12,893 nt of DNA from Tidjanibacter sp. (lineage in GTDB: Bacteria; Bacteroidota; Bacteroidia; Bacteroidales; Rikenellaceae): assembly GCA_017379955.1 (NCBI GenBank), contig JAFNVE010000054.1, positions 1 to 12,893 of the forward strand, in the 5' to 3' direction. Shown here piece after piece: positions 1-8,377 of this stretch (positions are counted from its first letter, which is position 1; every line of letters begins with the position of its first letter). Under the pieces are notes generated by a model. The model made no database searches. It had not been told where the DNA came from and was given only the letters and a program-made list of their open reading frames with translations. A program made the translations under genes and the position numbers.

Positions 1-31
1 CACTTTCATATTTTTTCTGTTTTTCTCTCAC

Positions 32-1249
32 TTAAACATTACCCCTCATTGAGCGGAGTTTTCTGCTCACCGTCAAGTGGGTAATAGTCAGGCTAATAGC
101 GATTGTCGCCACCACAACACCAACCACATCCCACAACTCCACAACCACGGGATAGGCATCAAAGAGGAAACTATCGCCCCCAATCCTCACAATCCCGAAC
201 TTCTGCTGCACAAGGCTCACGGTCAGACCAAGCACGATGCCTCCCACTGCACCCCAGCCGCTAATCAGCATACCCTCGTTGAGGAATATGCGATAGATAA
301 ATCGGTCGTTTGCGCCCAGCGTGCGGAGTGTCGCAAGGTCATCTTTCTTGTCGATAATCAGCATTATAAGCGACCCGACAAGCGAGAACGAGGCAATCAC
401 CAGCACCAGCAGCGAGATGAAGAATACGCCCCACTTCTCGTACTGCATCAATCGGTAAAGCGAGGCGTTCTGCCTCTCTCGTGTAGCCACCTTGTAACCC
501 TCGCCGAGCCTCTCCTGCAACGCCTCAGCCACCCTGTCAGCCGAAGCACCCTCCTCAATAGCCACCTCCAACGAGGACAGACGGTCGGGGTAGTCGAAGA
601 GCCTCTGAGCAAACTCTATGGTCGAGAAGATGTAGGTGCCGTCGTGGTTTGCGTCGAGCGCGTAGATACCCTCTGGGTACAATCGCGCACTCTTTGCCGC
701 GCTAATCGGCAGCAGCATCGATACACTTCCTCGGTTGGGTGTGTAGAGCACCAGCGGGTCGAAGAGTGCAGTGCGCACACCGAGCGTATATGCCACACCC
801 TGACCCACAACAGCCTGTTGCAGGTCGCCAAATTGGAGGTCGTAGTTGCCCTCGACAATCAACTTATCAATTGGCACCACATCGGTATAAAGGGTATCCA
901 CACCCCTGAGCACCGCTGTTGCCTGCGCTCCACGATACTCCACCAATACCGACTCCTCCAAAACAGACGAAATCGCTGCAACACCCTCTACACTAACCAA
1001 TTGAGCCACATCAAGGCTATCCGTGCAAAAGACCTTGCCACGGGTGGGGGAGATGCGGATGTCGGGGTTGCCGAGGCTGTTTTGGTCGGCTATAAGTCCC
1101 GAAAGACCGTTGAAGATAGAGAGCAGTATCACCATCGCCGCCACCGGAATACCCACCGCAAAAGAGCTCACCCTCGAAATGATGTTAATCACCGAGAACG
1201 ACTTCTTCGACGAGAAGTACCTACGGGCAAATAGCAGTGGCAGACGCAC
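32..1249 (-). CDS. LolC/E-type FtsX-like ABC transporter permease
   Basis: Inner-membrane permease of the LolC/LolE (MacB/FtsX-like) family, 405 aa. The family works with an ATPase such as LolD to release lipoproteins from the inner membrane; that role is inferred, as no ATPase gene is adjacent. Visible layout: N-terminal hydrophobic helix at about residues 20-49, after a family-typical N-terminus with the ARRYF..KKS..VINIIS pattern; a long periplasmic domain (about 50-270); then three helices near 273-300, 322-349 and 368-393. The loop after helix 2 carries the FtsX-like DKKDDLATLRTLGA motif (300-313), where such permeases contact their ATPase. The start is a GTG 11 bp after the rbfA stop. 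No ATG, GTG or TTG lies in frame between it and an upstream stop codon, and the first usable internal ATG would remove part of helix 1. It lies directly downstream of rbfA, a pairing I recall from Bacteroidales genomes. Confidence 0.88.
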   Translation of the reverse strand: MRLPLLFARRYFSSKKSFSVINIISRVSSFAVGIPVAAMVILLSIFNGLSGLIADQNSLGNPDIRISPTRGKVFCTDSLDVAQLVSVEGVAAISSVLEESVLVEYRGAQATAVLRGVDTLYTDVVPIDKLIVEGNYDLQFGDLQQAVVGQGVAYTLGVRTALFDPLVLYTPNRGSVSMLLPISAAKSARLYPEGIYALDANHDGTYIFSTIEFAQRLFDYPDRLSSLEVAIEEGASADRVAEALQERLGEGYKVATRERQNASLYRLMQYEKWGVFFISLLVLVIASFSLVGSLIMLIIDKKDDLATLRTLGANDRFIYRIFLNEGMLISGWGAVGGIVLGLTVSLVQQKFGIVRIGGDSFLFDAYPVVVELWDVVGVVVATIAISLTITHLTVSRKLRSMRGNV

Positions 1250-1260
1250 GGCAGTCTTCT

Positions 1261-1605
1261 CTATTTCAACAGGTTATCAATATTCTGGATATACTCCAAC
1301 GAGTCATCAAGGAAGAAGGTCAACTCGGGCACTACCCTCACCTGGTTGCGGATGCGGGTGCCGAGCGAGCGACGGATGCGCCAATTGTTCTCCTCCAAGG
1401 TCTTCATAATCCTCTCGCTCTCGGCAAAGGGGAAGACACTGACATAGATGCGTGCATAACCCAAATCGGGGCTAACCCTGACGGTGGTCACCGATGCCAT
1501 AACGCCCTTCACGAGGTCGGCACACTCCTTAATCAAAATATCCGCCATATCCTTCTGAATCTGGCGGGCAACTTTCTGTTGTCTTTGCGATTCTTGTTGC
1601 TCCAT
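1261..1605 (-). CDS. rbfA: 30S ribosome-binding factor RbfA
   Basis: Ribosome maturation factor that binds the 30S subunit late in assembly, is needed for 16S rRNA 5'-end processing and helps in cold adaptation (family knowledge). The 114-aa product is the usual size. The KH-like RbfA domain covers nearly all of it. The N-terminal helix has the R..KVARQIQKDMADIL pattern (residues 8-24). It is followed by the family hallmark VTTVRVSPDLGYARIYVSVF (39-58), and the C-terminal part has the R.....R.V PEL F..D pattern ending near residue 100. The start is an ATG 20 bp after the beta-barrel gene's stop. The stop is 11 bp before the permease's GTG, so the two are surely co-transcribed. Confidence 0.95.
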   Translation of the reverse strand: MEQQESQRQQKVARQIQKDMADILIKECADLVKGVMASVTTVRVSPDLGYARIYVSVFPFAESERIMKTLEENNWRIRRSLGTRIRNQVRVVPELTFFLDDSLEYIQNIDNLLK

Positions 1606-1625
1606 TTTCGACTATTTTTTATTAA

Positions 1626-2417
1626 TTATTCCAATCCATTTTCTGTGAGCGACCCCACAACCTCTGCTGCTACCTTGGCTGCTCGGCGGCGCATTGCTCC
1701 GCTATCCTCACCCCCAAGTCGGTAGAAAAGACCCAGCGAAACGGTGATGTTGTCCATCGGCGAGCGCTGGAAGATGTTGGGCGGGTATTTGGTCTCCGCT
1801 TTGAGGATATCGGAGTAGCCAAAGTCGTAGCGACCCTCCACAAAGAGGCTCACCCTGCCTGCCAACTTCACCTCAGCACCCAGACCACCGCAAAGGCCAT
1901 AGCCCCAACGGTTATCCCTCACGAGCAACATCTCGTAGTCGCCACGCTCTACCGTCTCGCCACTCTCGGTGACATAGGTGTGGTAGGTCGAGGAGAGGTT
2001 GTAGTTGAAGGTAACACCGAGGTTGAGGAATAACCTCAGTCGCTCCTGTACCATCGAGATATGGGGTTGCCAGATAAGCGGCAACATCAGCGTATTGATA
2101 CGGCGTGAGTAGGTGTGGTTCTCGTTGGTGAGCGACTCATATTTGTAGCCCCTCTGCAAGTATTGCAACTCCATACTGATACCGCCCGTATATTTCAGTG
2201 CGGGCTGTGCAGCGGTCGGCTCGGAGTAGTAACGCCACACCAAACCACCACTCAGCATACCTAACTCCACAGGGGTCTTCCAGGCGGGATATAGACGCAC
2301 ATCGCTACTTCCGTAACCCCCCTTGATACCCACATAGTGCTGCGCCGAGGCAGTGGCCATACTCCCAACCACACTCAGCACCGCAATTGATACTACTATT
2401 TTGTGTAAAAATCTCAT
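1626..2417 (-). CDS. outer-membrane beta-barrel protein (PorT-like)
   Basis: Probable outer-membrane beta-barrel protein of 263 aa, function unknown. The first ~26 residues form a Sec signal peptide: basic MRFLHK, a hydrophobic run, then an ASAQ-type cleavage site before HYVGIKGGYG. The mature part alternates polar and hydrophobic residues with many aromatics and glycines (GIKGGYG, YTGGISMELQYL, LFVEGRYDFGYSD, ITVSLGLFYRL), as in small Bacteroidota barrels such as PorT/outer membrane protein beta-barrel domains. The frame stays open to a TTG six bases further upstream, but I chose the ATG at 2417. An AGAGGA ribosome-binding sequence sits 6 nt before this ATG and would touch the TTG. About 30 residues follow the last clear strand-like segment. 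The lipoprotein gene is 33 bp upstream and rbfA 20 bp downstream. The family assignment rests on pattern only. Confidence 0.8.
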   Translation of the reverse strand: MRFLHKIVVSIAVLSVVGSMATASAQHYVGIKGGYGSSDVRLYPAWKTPVELGMLSGGLVWRYYSEPTAAQPALKYTGGISMELQYLQRGYKYESLTNENHTYSRRINTLMLPLIWQPHISMVQERLRLFLNLGVTFNYNLSSTYHTYVTESGETVERGDYEMLLVRDNRWGYGLCGGLGAEVKLAGRVSLFVEGRYDFGYSDILKAETKYPPNIFQRSPMDNITVSLGLFYRLGGEDSGAMRRRAAKVAAEVVGSLTENGLE

Positions 2418-2450
2418 TTTCAATCCTCTAAGTTTCTAATCCACACCCCA

Positions 2451-4502
2451 TTAGCGGAAGGCGTTGGTTGCGTTGCTCATACTCGAAAGTCCCGAGCCGA
2501 AGCCACCGAGGCCACCTCCCGAACTCTTCTTTTGCTCCTGCTGCTGGCGTTGCAACTCGCGCTGACGAGCCTGCTCGCGCAACTTCTCCAATCGTTTCTG
2601 CTCCTGCTCTGCCACCTCGCGACGAATACTCTCGGTGGTGATAGGCTCAAAGAGTATGTTCATATCCATATCGAGGTCGATATCCCAATTTGCCTTGACG
2701 GTCATTGTCTCCGACCCCTCATTGTCGCTAAAAATCTCGGCACGCTCGGGCTGCTGACGGAAAATCACACTTCCCGAATCCCAGGTGCCGTTGCCGTTGA
2801 GGTCTTCCAGTACTCTGATTTTCACATCTGCGGGCTTCACAAAGTCGAATACCACCTCACTGCTACCCGTCACTCGTTTGGTGTCAAGTGTCTGACTACC
2901 GGTCGAGTTGAGCAGATAGATAACATAGTGGCTCGAATCGCTCTTTGCGGTGAAGTTGATGTTTATCTTGCCAAACTTCGATGGGTCGGCAACCGTCAGG
3001 TTAAGGGTCGTTGTGTCGTTGCTGTCGCCACGCGAATCGACCCACGCACCCGGCAGTGCCTGTAACTCATACTTGCCCAACTCCTGCCACGAGGCACCAA
3101 TGTGCCAGAGGTGGATGTCGGCTGTATCCTGCTCGAAGGTGTAGCGTGCCTTGTAGCGTGCGTTCTCCTCGCCCAGGCGTATCAGCATCATTTTCGAGGT
3201 GTCGACACTCACCAGCGGAGCATCGAATCGGAGTGTTGCCTCCCTGCCGGGCTGCACCTCCTGAGTGCTGAGCGACACCTTAAATGGGTTGGGCTTGGCG
3301 GGTGGAGTGTACTCCTCGCCATATTTCTCGGCCTCCTTGCGAGCCTTCTCCTCCTCTTCGCGCGCCTTTTTATCGGCCTCGGTCTCAACATATTTCCAGA
3401 AGAGAGCGAGTTTTGCGGTATCGGGAACAAGGTTTCTCACCGAGTCGGTTTTCAGGTAGATAAGTTCGCCTTTGAGTGTGTCGGCAAGCAGTTCGGCGGG
3501 GGCGTTGAGCCACACTTCGAGTGTGTCGCCGCGCTCGGTCATTCGCTCCCACACATAGTTCTCCTCGCTGAGACTGTCGAGGCGGAGCGAGAGAATCTCC
3601 GGCTCGGGTGCGCTGAACTCAAAGCGGATGCGCTTCTGCTCGGGACGCAGGGAGTTTGCCAGACGCTGCATCTTAAATGCCTTCTCGGTGAAGAGCGAGA
3701 ACTGCACCTGAGGCTCGGGTACAAGTTCCAGACGCGAAGTGTCGTAGCGCACCGTAAAGTCGGGCATACGCAACGGGTTGAGCACCGTATCGATATAGCC
3801 GACCCTATCAACCTCCTGCTCGTAGGTGAAGTTGCCGTTTTTGTCCTCCACCGCATAGACGCGATAGTCAATCGGTTTGAGGTTTTGGGCGAAGAATACG
3901 CCATTTGTCATCGCACGGGCAATGGCTTGTGGTTTGAGTTTCAGCAGTGTAGAGTCCTGGTCGGGGTAGAGCGAGTCGACCTCTGCCGCATCGTAGAACA
4001 TAATGAGTGTCTTGCTCACCGTGTCGCCCTTCTCGGCACTCACCGTGCGACCTGCCATATACATCGAGTCGATGGTGGGGCCTGTCGAGAAGACGTATCG
4101 CACACCCGGCAACTTGTTGCCCTCATTGTTGTCGCTGATACTGCTGCCGAAGTTGAGCGAGTAGGTGGTGTTGGGTTTGAGTGTGTCGAGAATATCAATC
4201 TGCACTCCACGACCGCGTATGGTGAGTGTAGGCTTCTTATCCATAGCGGGCGATACGAAGAACTCCTTTTGCTGGTCGGTGAGTTTCACATACTCGTCAA
4301 ACTCGATATAGATTCTCTTCTGGTCGAAGTTCACTGTGCCATTGGCAGGGGTGATATTCATAATCACCGGAGGCAGCGAGTCGCGAGGTCCACCCTGAGG
4401 ACCCGCAATATTCGCGCAACGCCACATAAAGGCAGAGGCGAAGAGAAAGACCACAATGCCTCTCCCCGCCCACAGCGCAGACCTTTTCACACTTTTATTC
4501 AT
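2451..4502 (-). CDS. Ig-like (Big_5) domain lipoprotein
   Basis: Large (683 aa) envelope protein of a family widespread in Bacteroidota, with one N-terminal Ig-like Big_5 domain; role unknown. Residues 1-28 form a signal sequence with a hydrophobic core (about 14-26). Cys29 begins a family-typical C-A-N-I..P.GGPRDS.PP stretch and is the likely lipidation site. The residues before it (FMWR) do not match the classical lipobox. The Big_5 domain is at about 43-140 (P....PANG..NFD.K.I.IEFDE, then DTLKPNTTYSLNFG..I.DNNEGN....Y.FSTG). The rest looks beta-rich and contains a calcium-loop-like DLNGNGTWDSG near its end. A Lys/Glu-rich segment sits around residues 377-395. From about 640 the chain becomes a Glu/Gln/Arg-rich probable helix, then a Gly/Ser/Asn tail. 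Start: ATG at 4502, 71 bp after folK. Confidence 0.82.
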   Translation of the reverse strand: MNKSVKRSALWAGRGIVVFLFASAFMWRCANIAGPQGGPRDSLPPVIMNITPANGTVNFDQKRIYIEFDEYVKLTDQQKEFFVSPAMDKKPTLTIRGRGVQIDILDTLKPNTTYSLNFGSSISDNNEGNKLPGVRYVFSTGPTIDSMYMAGRTVSAEKGDTVSKTLIMFYDAAEVDSLYPDQDSTLLKLKPQAIARAMTNGVFFAQNLKPIDYRVYAVEDKNGNFTYEQEVDRVGYIDTVLNPLRMPDFTVRYDTSRLELVPEPQVQFSLFTEKAFKMQRLANSLRPEQKRIRFEFSAPEPEILSLRLDSLSEENYVWERMTERGDTLEVWLNAPAELLADTLKGELIYLKTDSVRNLVPDTAKLALFWKYVETEADKKAREEEEKARKEAEKYGEEYTPPAKPNPFKVSLSTQEVQPGREATLRFDAPLVSVDTSKMMLIRLGEENARYKARYTFEQDTADIHLWHIGASWQELGKYELQALPGAWVDSRGDSNDTTTLNLTVADPSKFGKININFTAKSDSSHYVIYLLNSTGSQTLDTKRVTGSSEVVFDFVKPADVKIRVLEDLNGNGTWDSGSVIFRQQPERAEIFSDNEGSETMTVKANWDIDLDMDMNILFEPITTESIRREVAEQEQKRLEKLREQARQRELQRQQQEQKKSSGGGLGGFGSGLSSMSNATNAFR

Positions 4503-4538
4503 CTCTTTTGTTCAATTTACCTCATCACTCTGATTAAC

Positions 4539-4562
4539 CTACTCTGCTCGCTACTCTGCTCA
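4539..4562. repeat. 12-bp tandem duplication in folK-lipoprotein gap
   Basis: Two adjacent 12-mers, CTACTCTGCTCG and CTACTCTGCTCA, differ at the last base only. They lie in the 71-bp spacer between the folK stop and the lipoprotein start. A third partial CTACT follows inside the end of folK (4575-4579). This is probably a small slippage duplication. Confidence 0.6.
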
Positions 4563-4573
4563 CGACCGCTTTG

Positions 4574-5083
4574 CTACTCCTTCTCGGCCAACTGTCGTGC
4601 CTGCAATTCGCCACGCATCTCGCGCACCGTCTTGTCGAGCAGCGGGTGTATCTTGTTGGGAGCAATCTCACTCAGCGGAGCCAACACAAACTCCCTCTCC
4701 TGCATCAGCGGGTGGGGGATTACCAGGTCGGGGGTGTTGATTACCTTGTCGTCGTAGAAGAGGATGTCGATATCAATCTTGCGCGACGAGTACGGCTCGC
4801 CGTTTTCAGCCTTGATAGCCGCCTCAGCCTCTCTGTCGCGTCCCAACTCCTGTTCGATAGCCAATACACCTTTGAGTAACTCCTCGGGCGAGAGGTCGGT
4901 ATCGAGTTCAATGGCCTGATTTAGAAAATTCTCCGACGAGGTGAAGCCCCAAGCCTCACTCTCGTACATATGCGAGCACCTCAGGATAATACCCAGACGC
5001 TCATTAATCATCTGTTGTGCCTGACGCAGTCGCGCCTTCACATTGTCCAGATTTCCGCCGGTAATTACAATTGCTCTTGCCAT
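4574..5083 (-). CDS. folK: 2-amino-4-hydroxy-6-hydroxymethyldihydropteridine pyrophosphokinase (HPPK)
   Basis: Cytosolic enzyme of folate synthesis. It transfers pyrophosphate from ATP to 6-hydroxymethyl-7,8-dihydropterin, making the substrate of dihydropteroate synthase. The 169 aa cover the usual single HPPK domain. The N-terminal strand and glycine turn are seen as VITGGNLDN (6-14), where many relatives have LGSN. S..Y.SEAWGF (37-47) and FLNQAIEL (53-60) match the pterin-binding part. The signature is SSRKIDIDILFYDD (99-112), with Asp104 and Asp106 as the expected Mg ligands. IPHPLMQEREFVLAPLSEIAP (122-142) is the conserved C-terminal motif. The start is an ATG 33 bp after the holB stop, so the gene is probably co-transcribed with holB. 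No other folate gene is in the window. Confidence 0.95.
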   Translation of the reverse strand: MARAIVITGGNLDNVKARLRQAQQMINERLGIILRCSHMYESEAWGFTSSENFLNQAIELDTDLSPEELLKGVLAIEQELGRDREAEAAIKAENGEPYSSRKIDIDILFYDDKVINTPDLVIPHPLMQEREFVLAPLSEIAPNKIHPLLDKTVREMRGELQARQLAEKE

Positions 5084-5116
5084 TTTGGTTTGAAAGTTTT
5101 ATGGTTCTATGTTAGG

Positions 5117-6259
5117 TTACTTGTTAGGTCTGTTCAGGAAGAATTTGCTTGCCGCCAGCGCAAAGTGTATGAAGACTATGCGGGCATTGCCATTTGCCAT
5201 CACATCGCGCAGTGTGCGCTCAAAGGCACCAATCAGCAACTCGATGTTGGAGTTGTTGACAAAGGGGGCAAATTTTGTGCAGAAGGCCGCCTCCTCGCCC
5301 CACAGATAACTAATCGGGCTGAGTCCCGCTGTGAGCATATAACTCTCGCGGAGCATACCGAGCGAGTATTCCAGGAAGTGCTTCTGTCGCTCGCGACCCA
5401 ACTTCGCCATTTGCTCTGCCCACTCCATCAGTTCCATATGTTTCTGCCCGTATGCCAGACGCATCAGCGAGGCAAAATGCGAGAAATTTTCGGAGCGCAT
5501 CTCTGCCGCCTCGGCCGAGAATAGGGCTTTGAGAGTCACCATACTGCCATCCGCCACGCGTGCCGCATCAGCCGCATCGGCAGCCGCAACGCCAAATCGC
5601 TCCACAGCAGCCTTGGCCAACGCCTCGCGGTCAATCCTGCCCACCGAGACCTCCTGCGTACGCGAGAGGATGGTTGCCAACAACTTCTCGGGGTGCTCCG
5701 ATACGAGCAGGAAGAGGGTTTTATCCCACGGCTCCTCCAATATTTTGAGCAGGCAGTTTGCCGAACTATCGTTCATACGCTCGGGCAGCCACATCACCAC
5801 CGCCTTCCACTCCGACTCGAAGGCCTTGAAGGAGAGTTTGCGTATCACCTCGTCCGCCTCCTTCTTCGAGATAAGTCCCTGCTTGTTCTCCATACCCACC
5901 GAGGCGTACCACTCCTGCTCCGAGAAGTAGCCACCACTGCTGCTCACCATCTCTCTCCACGCGGGGAGGGCTGCATCGCACGCCGAGCGCGACTCCTTGG
6001 TGGTGGGGGCGGGGAATACGAAGTGTAGGTCGGGGTGGGCGAGAGCCTCAGCCTGTCGGCACGAGGGGCATACGCCACACGAGTCGCCACCCTGACGATT
6101 TGTGCAGTTGAGGTATTGGAAATAGGCCAACGCCAAGGCCAGACCACCCCTTCCGCTCTCGCCTGTGAAGAGCAGGGCGTGGCTCACTCGTCCCGATTCG
6201 TGACCGCGACGAAGTACCTCCTTAATCGACTCCTGACCTACTATATCCTTGAATCTCAT
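5117..6259 (-). CDS. holB: DNA polymerase III delta' subunit
   Basis: Clamp-loader subunit delta' of the replicative DNA polymerase, AAA+ fold, 380 aa. After M-RFKDIVGQE the P-loop region reads FTGESGRGGLA (31-41), without the Lys and Ser/Thr of a working Walker A. This is normal for delta', which does not hydrolyse ATP. A zinc module with Cys52, 61, 64 and 67 (C-x8-C-x2-C-x2-C) follows, as in DnaX/delta' proteins. NCLLKILEEPWDKTLFLLVSE (168-188) and the ILSRT segment (197-201), which carries the SRC-type arginine, are diagnostic. The usual EEPP is EEPW here. The frame is open to a TTG at 6328, but that extension reads through a GC-rich leader and gives a basic low-complexity peptide. I placed the start at the ATG at 6259, where family homology begins. 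Confidence 0.93.
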   Translation of the reverse strand: MRFKDIVGQESIKEVLRRGHESGRVSHALLFTGESGRGGLALALAYFQYLNCTNRQGGDSCGVCPSCRQAEALAHPDLHFVFPAPTTKESRSACDAALPAWREMVSSSGGYFSEQEWYASVGMENKQGLISKKEADEVIRKLSFKAFESEWKAVVMWLPERMNDSSANCLLKILEEPWDKTLFLLVSEHPEKLLATILSRTQEVSVGRIDREALAKAAVERFGVAAADAADAARVADGSMVTLKALFSAEAAEMRSENFSHFASLMRLAYGQKHMELMEWAEQMAKLGRERQKHFLEYSLGMLRESYMLTAGLSPISYLWGEEAAFCTKFAPFVNNSNIELLIGAFERTLRDVMANGNARIVFIHFALAASKFFLNRPNK

Positions 6260-6337
6260 CTGCTTATCTTGTTTAATTTTCTGTTTGCGTCTGCCTCTTG
6301 CGTGTGCGTGTGGTGCGCTCGCGCGCAAAGCAAACCG

Positions 6338-6369
6338 CTAAATTATGCTTTTTGGGCGATTATTCCAAA
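6338..6369 (-). promoter_or_regulatory. candidate weak promoter before holB
   Basis: On the minus strand TTTG (6369-6366) and TAATTTAG (6345-6338) are separated by 20 bp. The second box matches TAnnTTTG except for one base. It lies in the only long gap of the row (128 bp) and could start transcription of holB-folK and the genes beyond. No experimental support; the pattern is short. Confidence 0.3.
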
Positions 6370-6372
6370 TTT

Positions 6373-6387
6373 CAGCCCTACGGGCTG
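6373..6387 (-). repeat. hairpin directly after dut stop, next to AAATTT
   Basis: A 6-bp perfect stem CAGCCC / GGGCTG with a 3-nt loop begins at the base after the dut TAG and is followed on the minus strand by AAATTTGG. There is no T-run, so it is not a classical terminator. The hairpin plus AAATTT resembles the ends of the palindromic elements at 12539-12796 and may be a remnant of that family. Confidence 0.45.
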
Positions 6388-6822
6388 CTAACCCTTGCCG
6401 GTACTGCCGAAGCCGCCCGCACCGCGCTCGGTGTCGGAGAGAACCTCGCTCTCGACCCACTCAACCCTCTCGTGACGAGCCACCACAAGTTGTGCGATGC
6501 GCTCACCCGGCTCGATGGTAAAGGGGGTGTCGGAGAGGTTGGCGAGAATCACCTTCACCTCACCACGATAGTCGGCATCGATAGTGCCAGGCGAGTTGAG
6601 TACGGTAAGTCCGTGCTTCGCTGCCAAGCCACTGCGAGGACGCACCTGCATCTCGTAGCCTGCGGGCAACTCAACATACAACCCTGTGGGAATCAGTGCT
6701 CTGCCGAGAGGTGCGAGTGTTACCGACTCGCTGAGGTCAGCCCTTACATCCATACCTGCCGAGAGGGGAGTCTCGTAGTGGGGGAGGGCGTTTTTCGATT
6801 TGTTGATAACCTTTACTTCCAT
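6388..6822 (-). CDS. dut: deoxyuridine 5'-triphosphate nucleotidohydrolase (dUTPase)
   Basis: Hydrolyses dUTP to dUMP and pyrophosphate, keeping uracil out of DNA and supplying dUMP for thymidylate synthesis. The 144 aa match the trimeric dUTPase family, and all five motifs are present in order: [11 protein letters not shown] (20-29); [11 protein letters not shown] (61-69); [20 protein letters not shown] (79-95), holding the catalytic Asp and the uracil-recognising Tyr; [12 protein letters not shown] (105-114); [11 protein letters not shown] (133-142), the C-terminal arm that closes over the phosphates. The start is an ATG 2 bp after the flippase stop, so the two genes are one transcription unit. 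The flippase-dut pairing recurs in Bacteroidota as far as I recall. A hairpin abuts the stop codon. Confidence 0.97.
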   Translation of the reverse strand: MEVKVINKSKNALPHYETPLSAGMDVRADLSESVTLAPLGRALIPTGLYVELPAGYEMQVRPRSGLAAKHGLTVLNSPGTIDADYRGEVKVILANLSDTPFTIEPGERIAQLVVARHERVEWVESEVLSDTERGAGGFGSTGKG

Positions 6823-6824
6823 AT

Positions 6825-8306
6825 CTATTTTCGTTTAATAATTGCCTTAATCATTGCTTTGGGGTTGATGTTCTCACGGCGCAGGGCGTAGGCTCCGAAG
6901 AGAGCCACCAACACCGCACAGATTGCATAGCGCAACCCGACAGCCAACCCACCGCACAACATACCTGCCCCGTAGAGCACTCCACCGAGTAGCAGATACT
7001 CCCCAATGCGACGCAGGTCGTAGGGGATGGGGTAACGCTTGCGCGAGAAGAGCCAACTCGACACCACCATCGCTGCCTCGCAGAGCAGTCGTGCCACAGC
7101 GGCACCCACATAGCCCAACGCGGGGACGAGCATTATGTTGAAGATAACGGTGAAAATCAGACCAATACCCGTGATGTAAATCGCAAACTTTGTAGCCCCT
7201 GACTGCTTGTACCAGAACGAGAGGTTGAGCACCACGCCAGAGAGCATATTCGAGAGCAGAATAAGCGGCAGAACACCGATACCCTCGCGGAAGTCGGGGC
7301 CGACAATCAGTGCGAAGAGGTCGGCAAATAGCCCGATAACCAGAAAGATACCCACCGAGATAATGATAAAAAACTTGGTTGCCTCGGCTGTTGTGCGCTT
7401 GAAGTCATCCTTCGGGAACGAGGAGAGGAAAAATGGCTCCGCAGCAAAGCGATACATTTGGGTAAACATCGTCATCACCACCGCAATTTTGCACACTGCG
7501 CCATAGACTCCGAGTGCCTCCATAGCCGCCACACCGCCTCCCGGGTAGAGATACTTAATCATCTGACGGTCGATAAACTCATTTGCCGTACCCGCTATTC
7601 CGCTGATTAGCAGAGGCAAAGAGTATAGTAACATCATCCTCAGCGTTCTACGCGATATGCGTGGAGCGATACGGTCGGTGGTGGGGAGGAGTGCCAGAAG
7701 TGTCACCACATTGGCTATGAGGTTGGCCACAAAGGCGTAGCCGGGGTCGCTCGCTGTGGGGAATAGGGTGAGCCACTCGGGGCGTGCCGAGTAGAAGAGG
7801 ATGCAGAGCGCGAGGTTGAGCACCACAAAGAGCATACGGATAGCGACAAATCGCCCCGCCCTACCCTGCTGACGCAGACGCGCAAAGGGGATGGCGCAGA
7901 CCACATCGAGCACCACAACAGCCGCCACAATCCACAAGTAGCAACTGCTATCTGCATACCCCATAGCCTCAGCCAGAGGGGTGCGGAAGAGCATCACCAG
8001 ACCGAAGAAGAGGAGTGCCGCAAGTGATGTTCCACCCCAAGCGGTGGCGAAGATGGTGCGTCGCTCCTGCTCGCTCTCCGCCTTGCCTGCAAATCGGAAG
8101 TAGCCCGATTCAAGACCGAGGGTGAGCACCACCAGCGCAAAGGGGATGAGGGCGTAGATGTCGGTTATCACGCCATACTCGGCGGTGGTCATAAAGCGGG
8201 TGTAGTAGGGTACAAGGAGGTAGTTGAGCAACCTCGCAAGGATACTGCTCACTCCATAAATCGCGGTCTGTCCCGCAAGTTTTCCTATGTTTTTATCTAC
8301 TCCCAT
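6825..8306 (-). CDS. oligosaccharide flippase (Wzx/MVF-like polysaccharide exporter)
   Basis: Polytopic inner-membrane protein of 493 aa from the polysaccharide biosynthesis/flippase family (MOP superfamily), which moves lipid-linked sugars across the inner membrane. The substrate cannot be told from the sequence. The N-terminus has the family pattern [28 protein letters not shown] (residues 9-36), then [14 protein letters not shown] and [12 protein letters not shown] (63-74). Roughly 12-14 hydrophobic helices alternate with basic loops up to a Lys/Arg-rich C-terminus. No glycosyltransferase or other capsule genes are nearby. It is therefore more likely the conserved housekeeping-type flippase linked to dut than part of a capsule locus. 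The ATG at 8306 follows a ~70-nt structured leader and a good promoter at 8378-8407. It is the first gene of the minus-strand row. Confidence 0.88.
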   Translation of the reverse strand: MGVDKNIGKLAGQTAIYGVSSILARLLNYLLVPYYTRFMTTAEYGVITDIYALIPFALVVLTLGLESGYFRFAGKAESEQERRTIFATAWGGTSLAALLFFGLVMLFRTPLAEAMGYADSSCYLWIVAAVVVLDVVCAIPFARLRQQGRAGRFVAIRMLFVVLNLALCILFYSARPEWLTLFPTASDPGYAFVANLIANVVTLLALLPTTDRIAPRISRRTLRMMLLYSLPLLISGIAGTANEFIDRQMIKYLYPGGGVAAMEALGVYGAVCKIAVVMTMFTQMYRFAAEPFFLSSFPKDDFKRTTAEATKFFIIISVGIFLVIGLFADLFALIVGPDFREGIGVLPLILLSNMLSGVVLNLSFWYKQSGATKFAIYITGIGLIFTVIFNIMLVPALGYVGAAVARLLCEAAMVVSSWLFSRKRYPIPYDLRRIGEYLLLGGVLYGAGMLCGGLAVGLRYAICAVLVALFGAYALRRENINPKAMIKAIIKRK

Positions 8307-8324
8307 TTCTCACGATTTTTGGTG

Positions 8325-8369
8325 GTCGGGTTGGTGACTTCTGTTCGTAGAACAGAGTTACGCCCCGAC
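8325..8369 (-). promoter_or_regulatory. strong 5'-leader hairpin ahead of flippase
   Basis: Inverted repeat with three nested stems: GTCGGG/CCCGAC (8325-8330 with 8364-8369); GTGAC/GTTAC (8334-8338 with 8357-8361, one G-T pair); TCTGTTC/GAACAGA (8340-8346 with 8350-8356); loop GTA. That is about 18 pairs with one small internal loop and one bulge. It begins a few bases after the expected transcription start and ends 18 nt before the flippase ATG. No T-run follows in the direction of transcription, so it is more likely a leader structure (stability or translation control) than a terminator. Confidence 0.6.
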
Positions 8370-8377
8370 AGAATAAA

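Noticed and set aside
77..1234. Long plus-strand open frame (385 aa) opposite the LolC/E permease
   Set aside because: It is rich in His, Arg and Gln with no domain pattern, and the opposite frame is a clear family member. It is a shadow of codon bias.
2418..2423. TTG start for the beta-barrel gene
   Set aside because: It would touch the AGAGGA ribosome site with no spacing; the ATG six bases downstream has proper spacing and gives a normal signal peptide.
3102..4757. 551-codon plus-strand open frame opposite the Ig-like lipoprotein and folK
   Set aside because: It runs antisense across two convincing genes and the gap between them, and its composition is atypical; no promoter or ribosome site stands before it.
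6314..6327. GC-rich inverted repeat TGCGC-TCGC-GCGCA in the dut-holB gap
   Set aside because: The stem is only 5 bp in a low-complexity GC stretch and is not distinguishable from chance.
6260..6328. N-terminal extension of holB from a TTG
   Set aside because: It encodes a basic low-complexity peptide from GC-rich leader DNA, while family homology begins exactly at the ATG at 6259.
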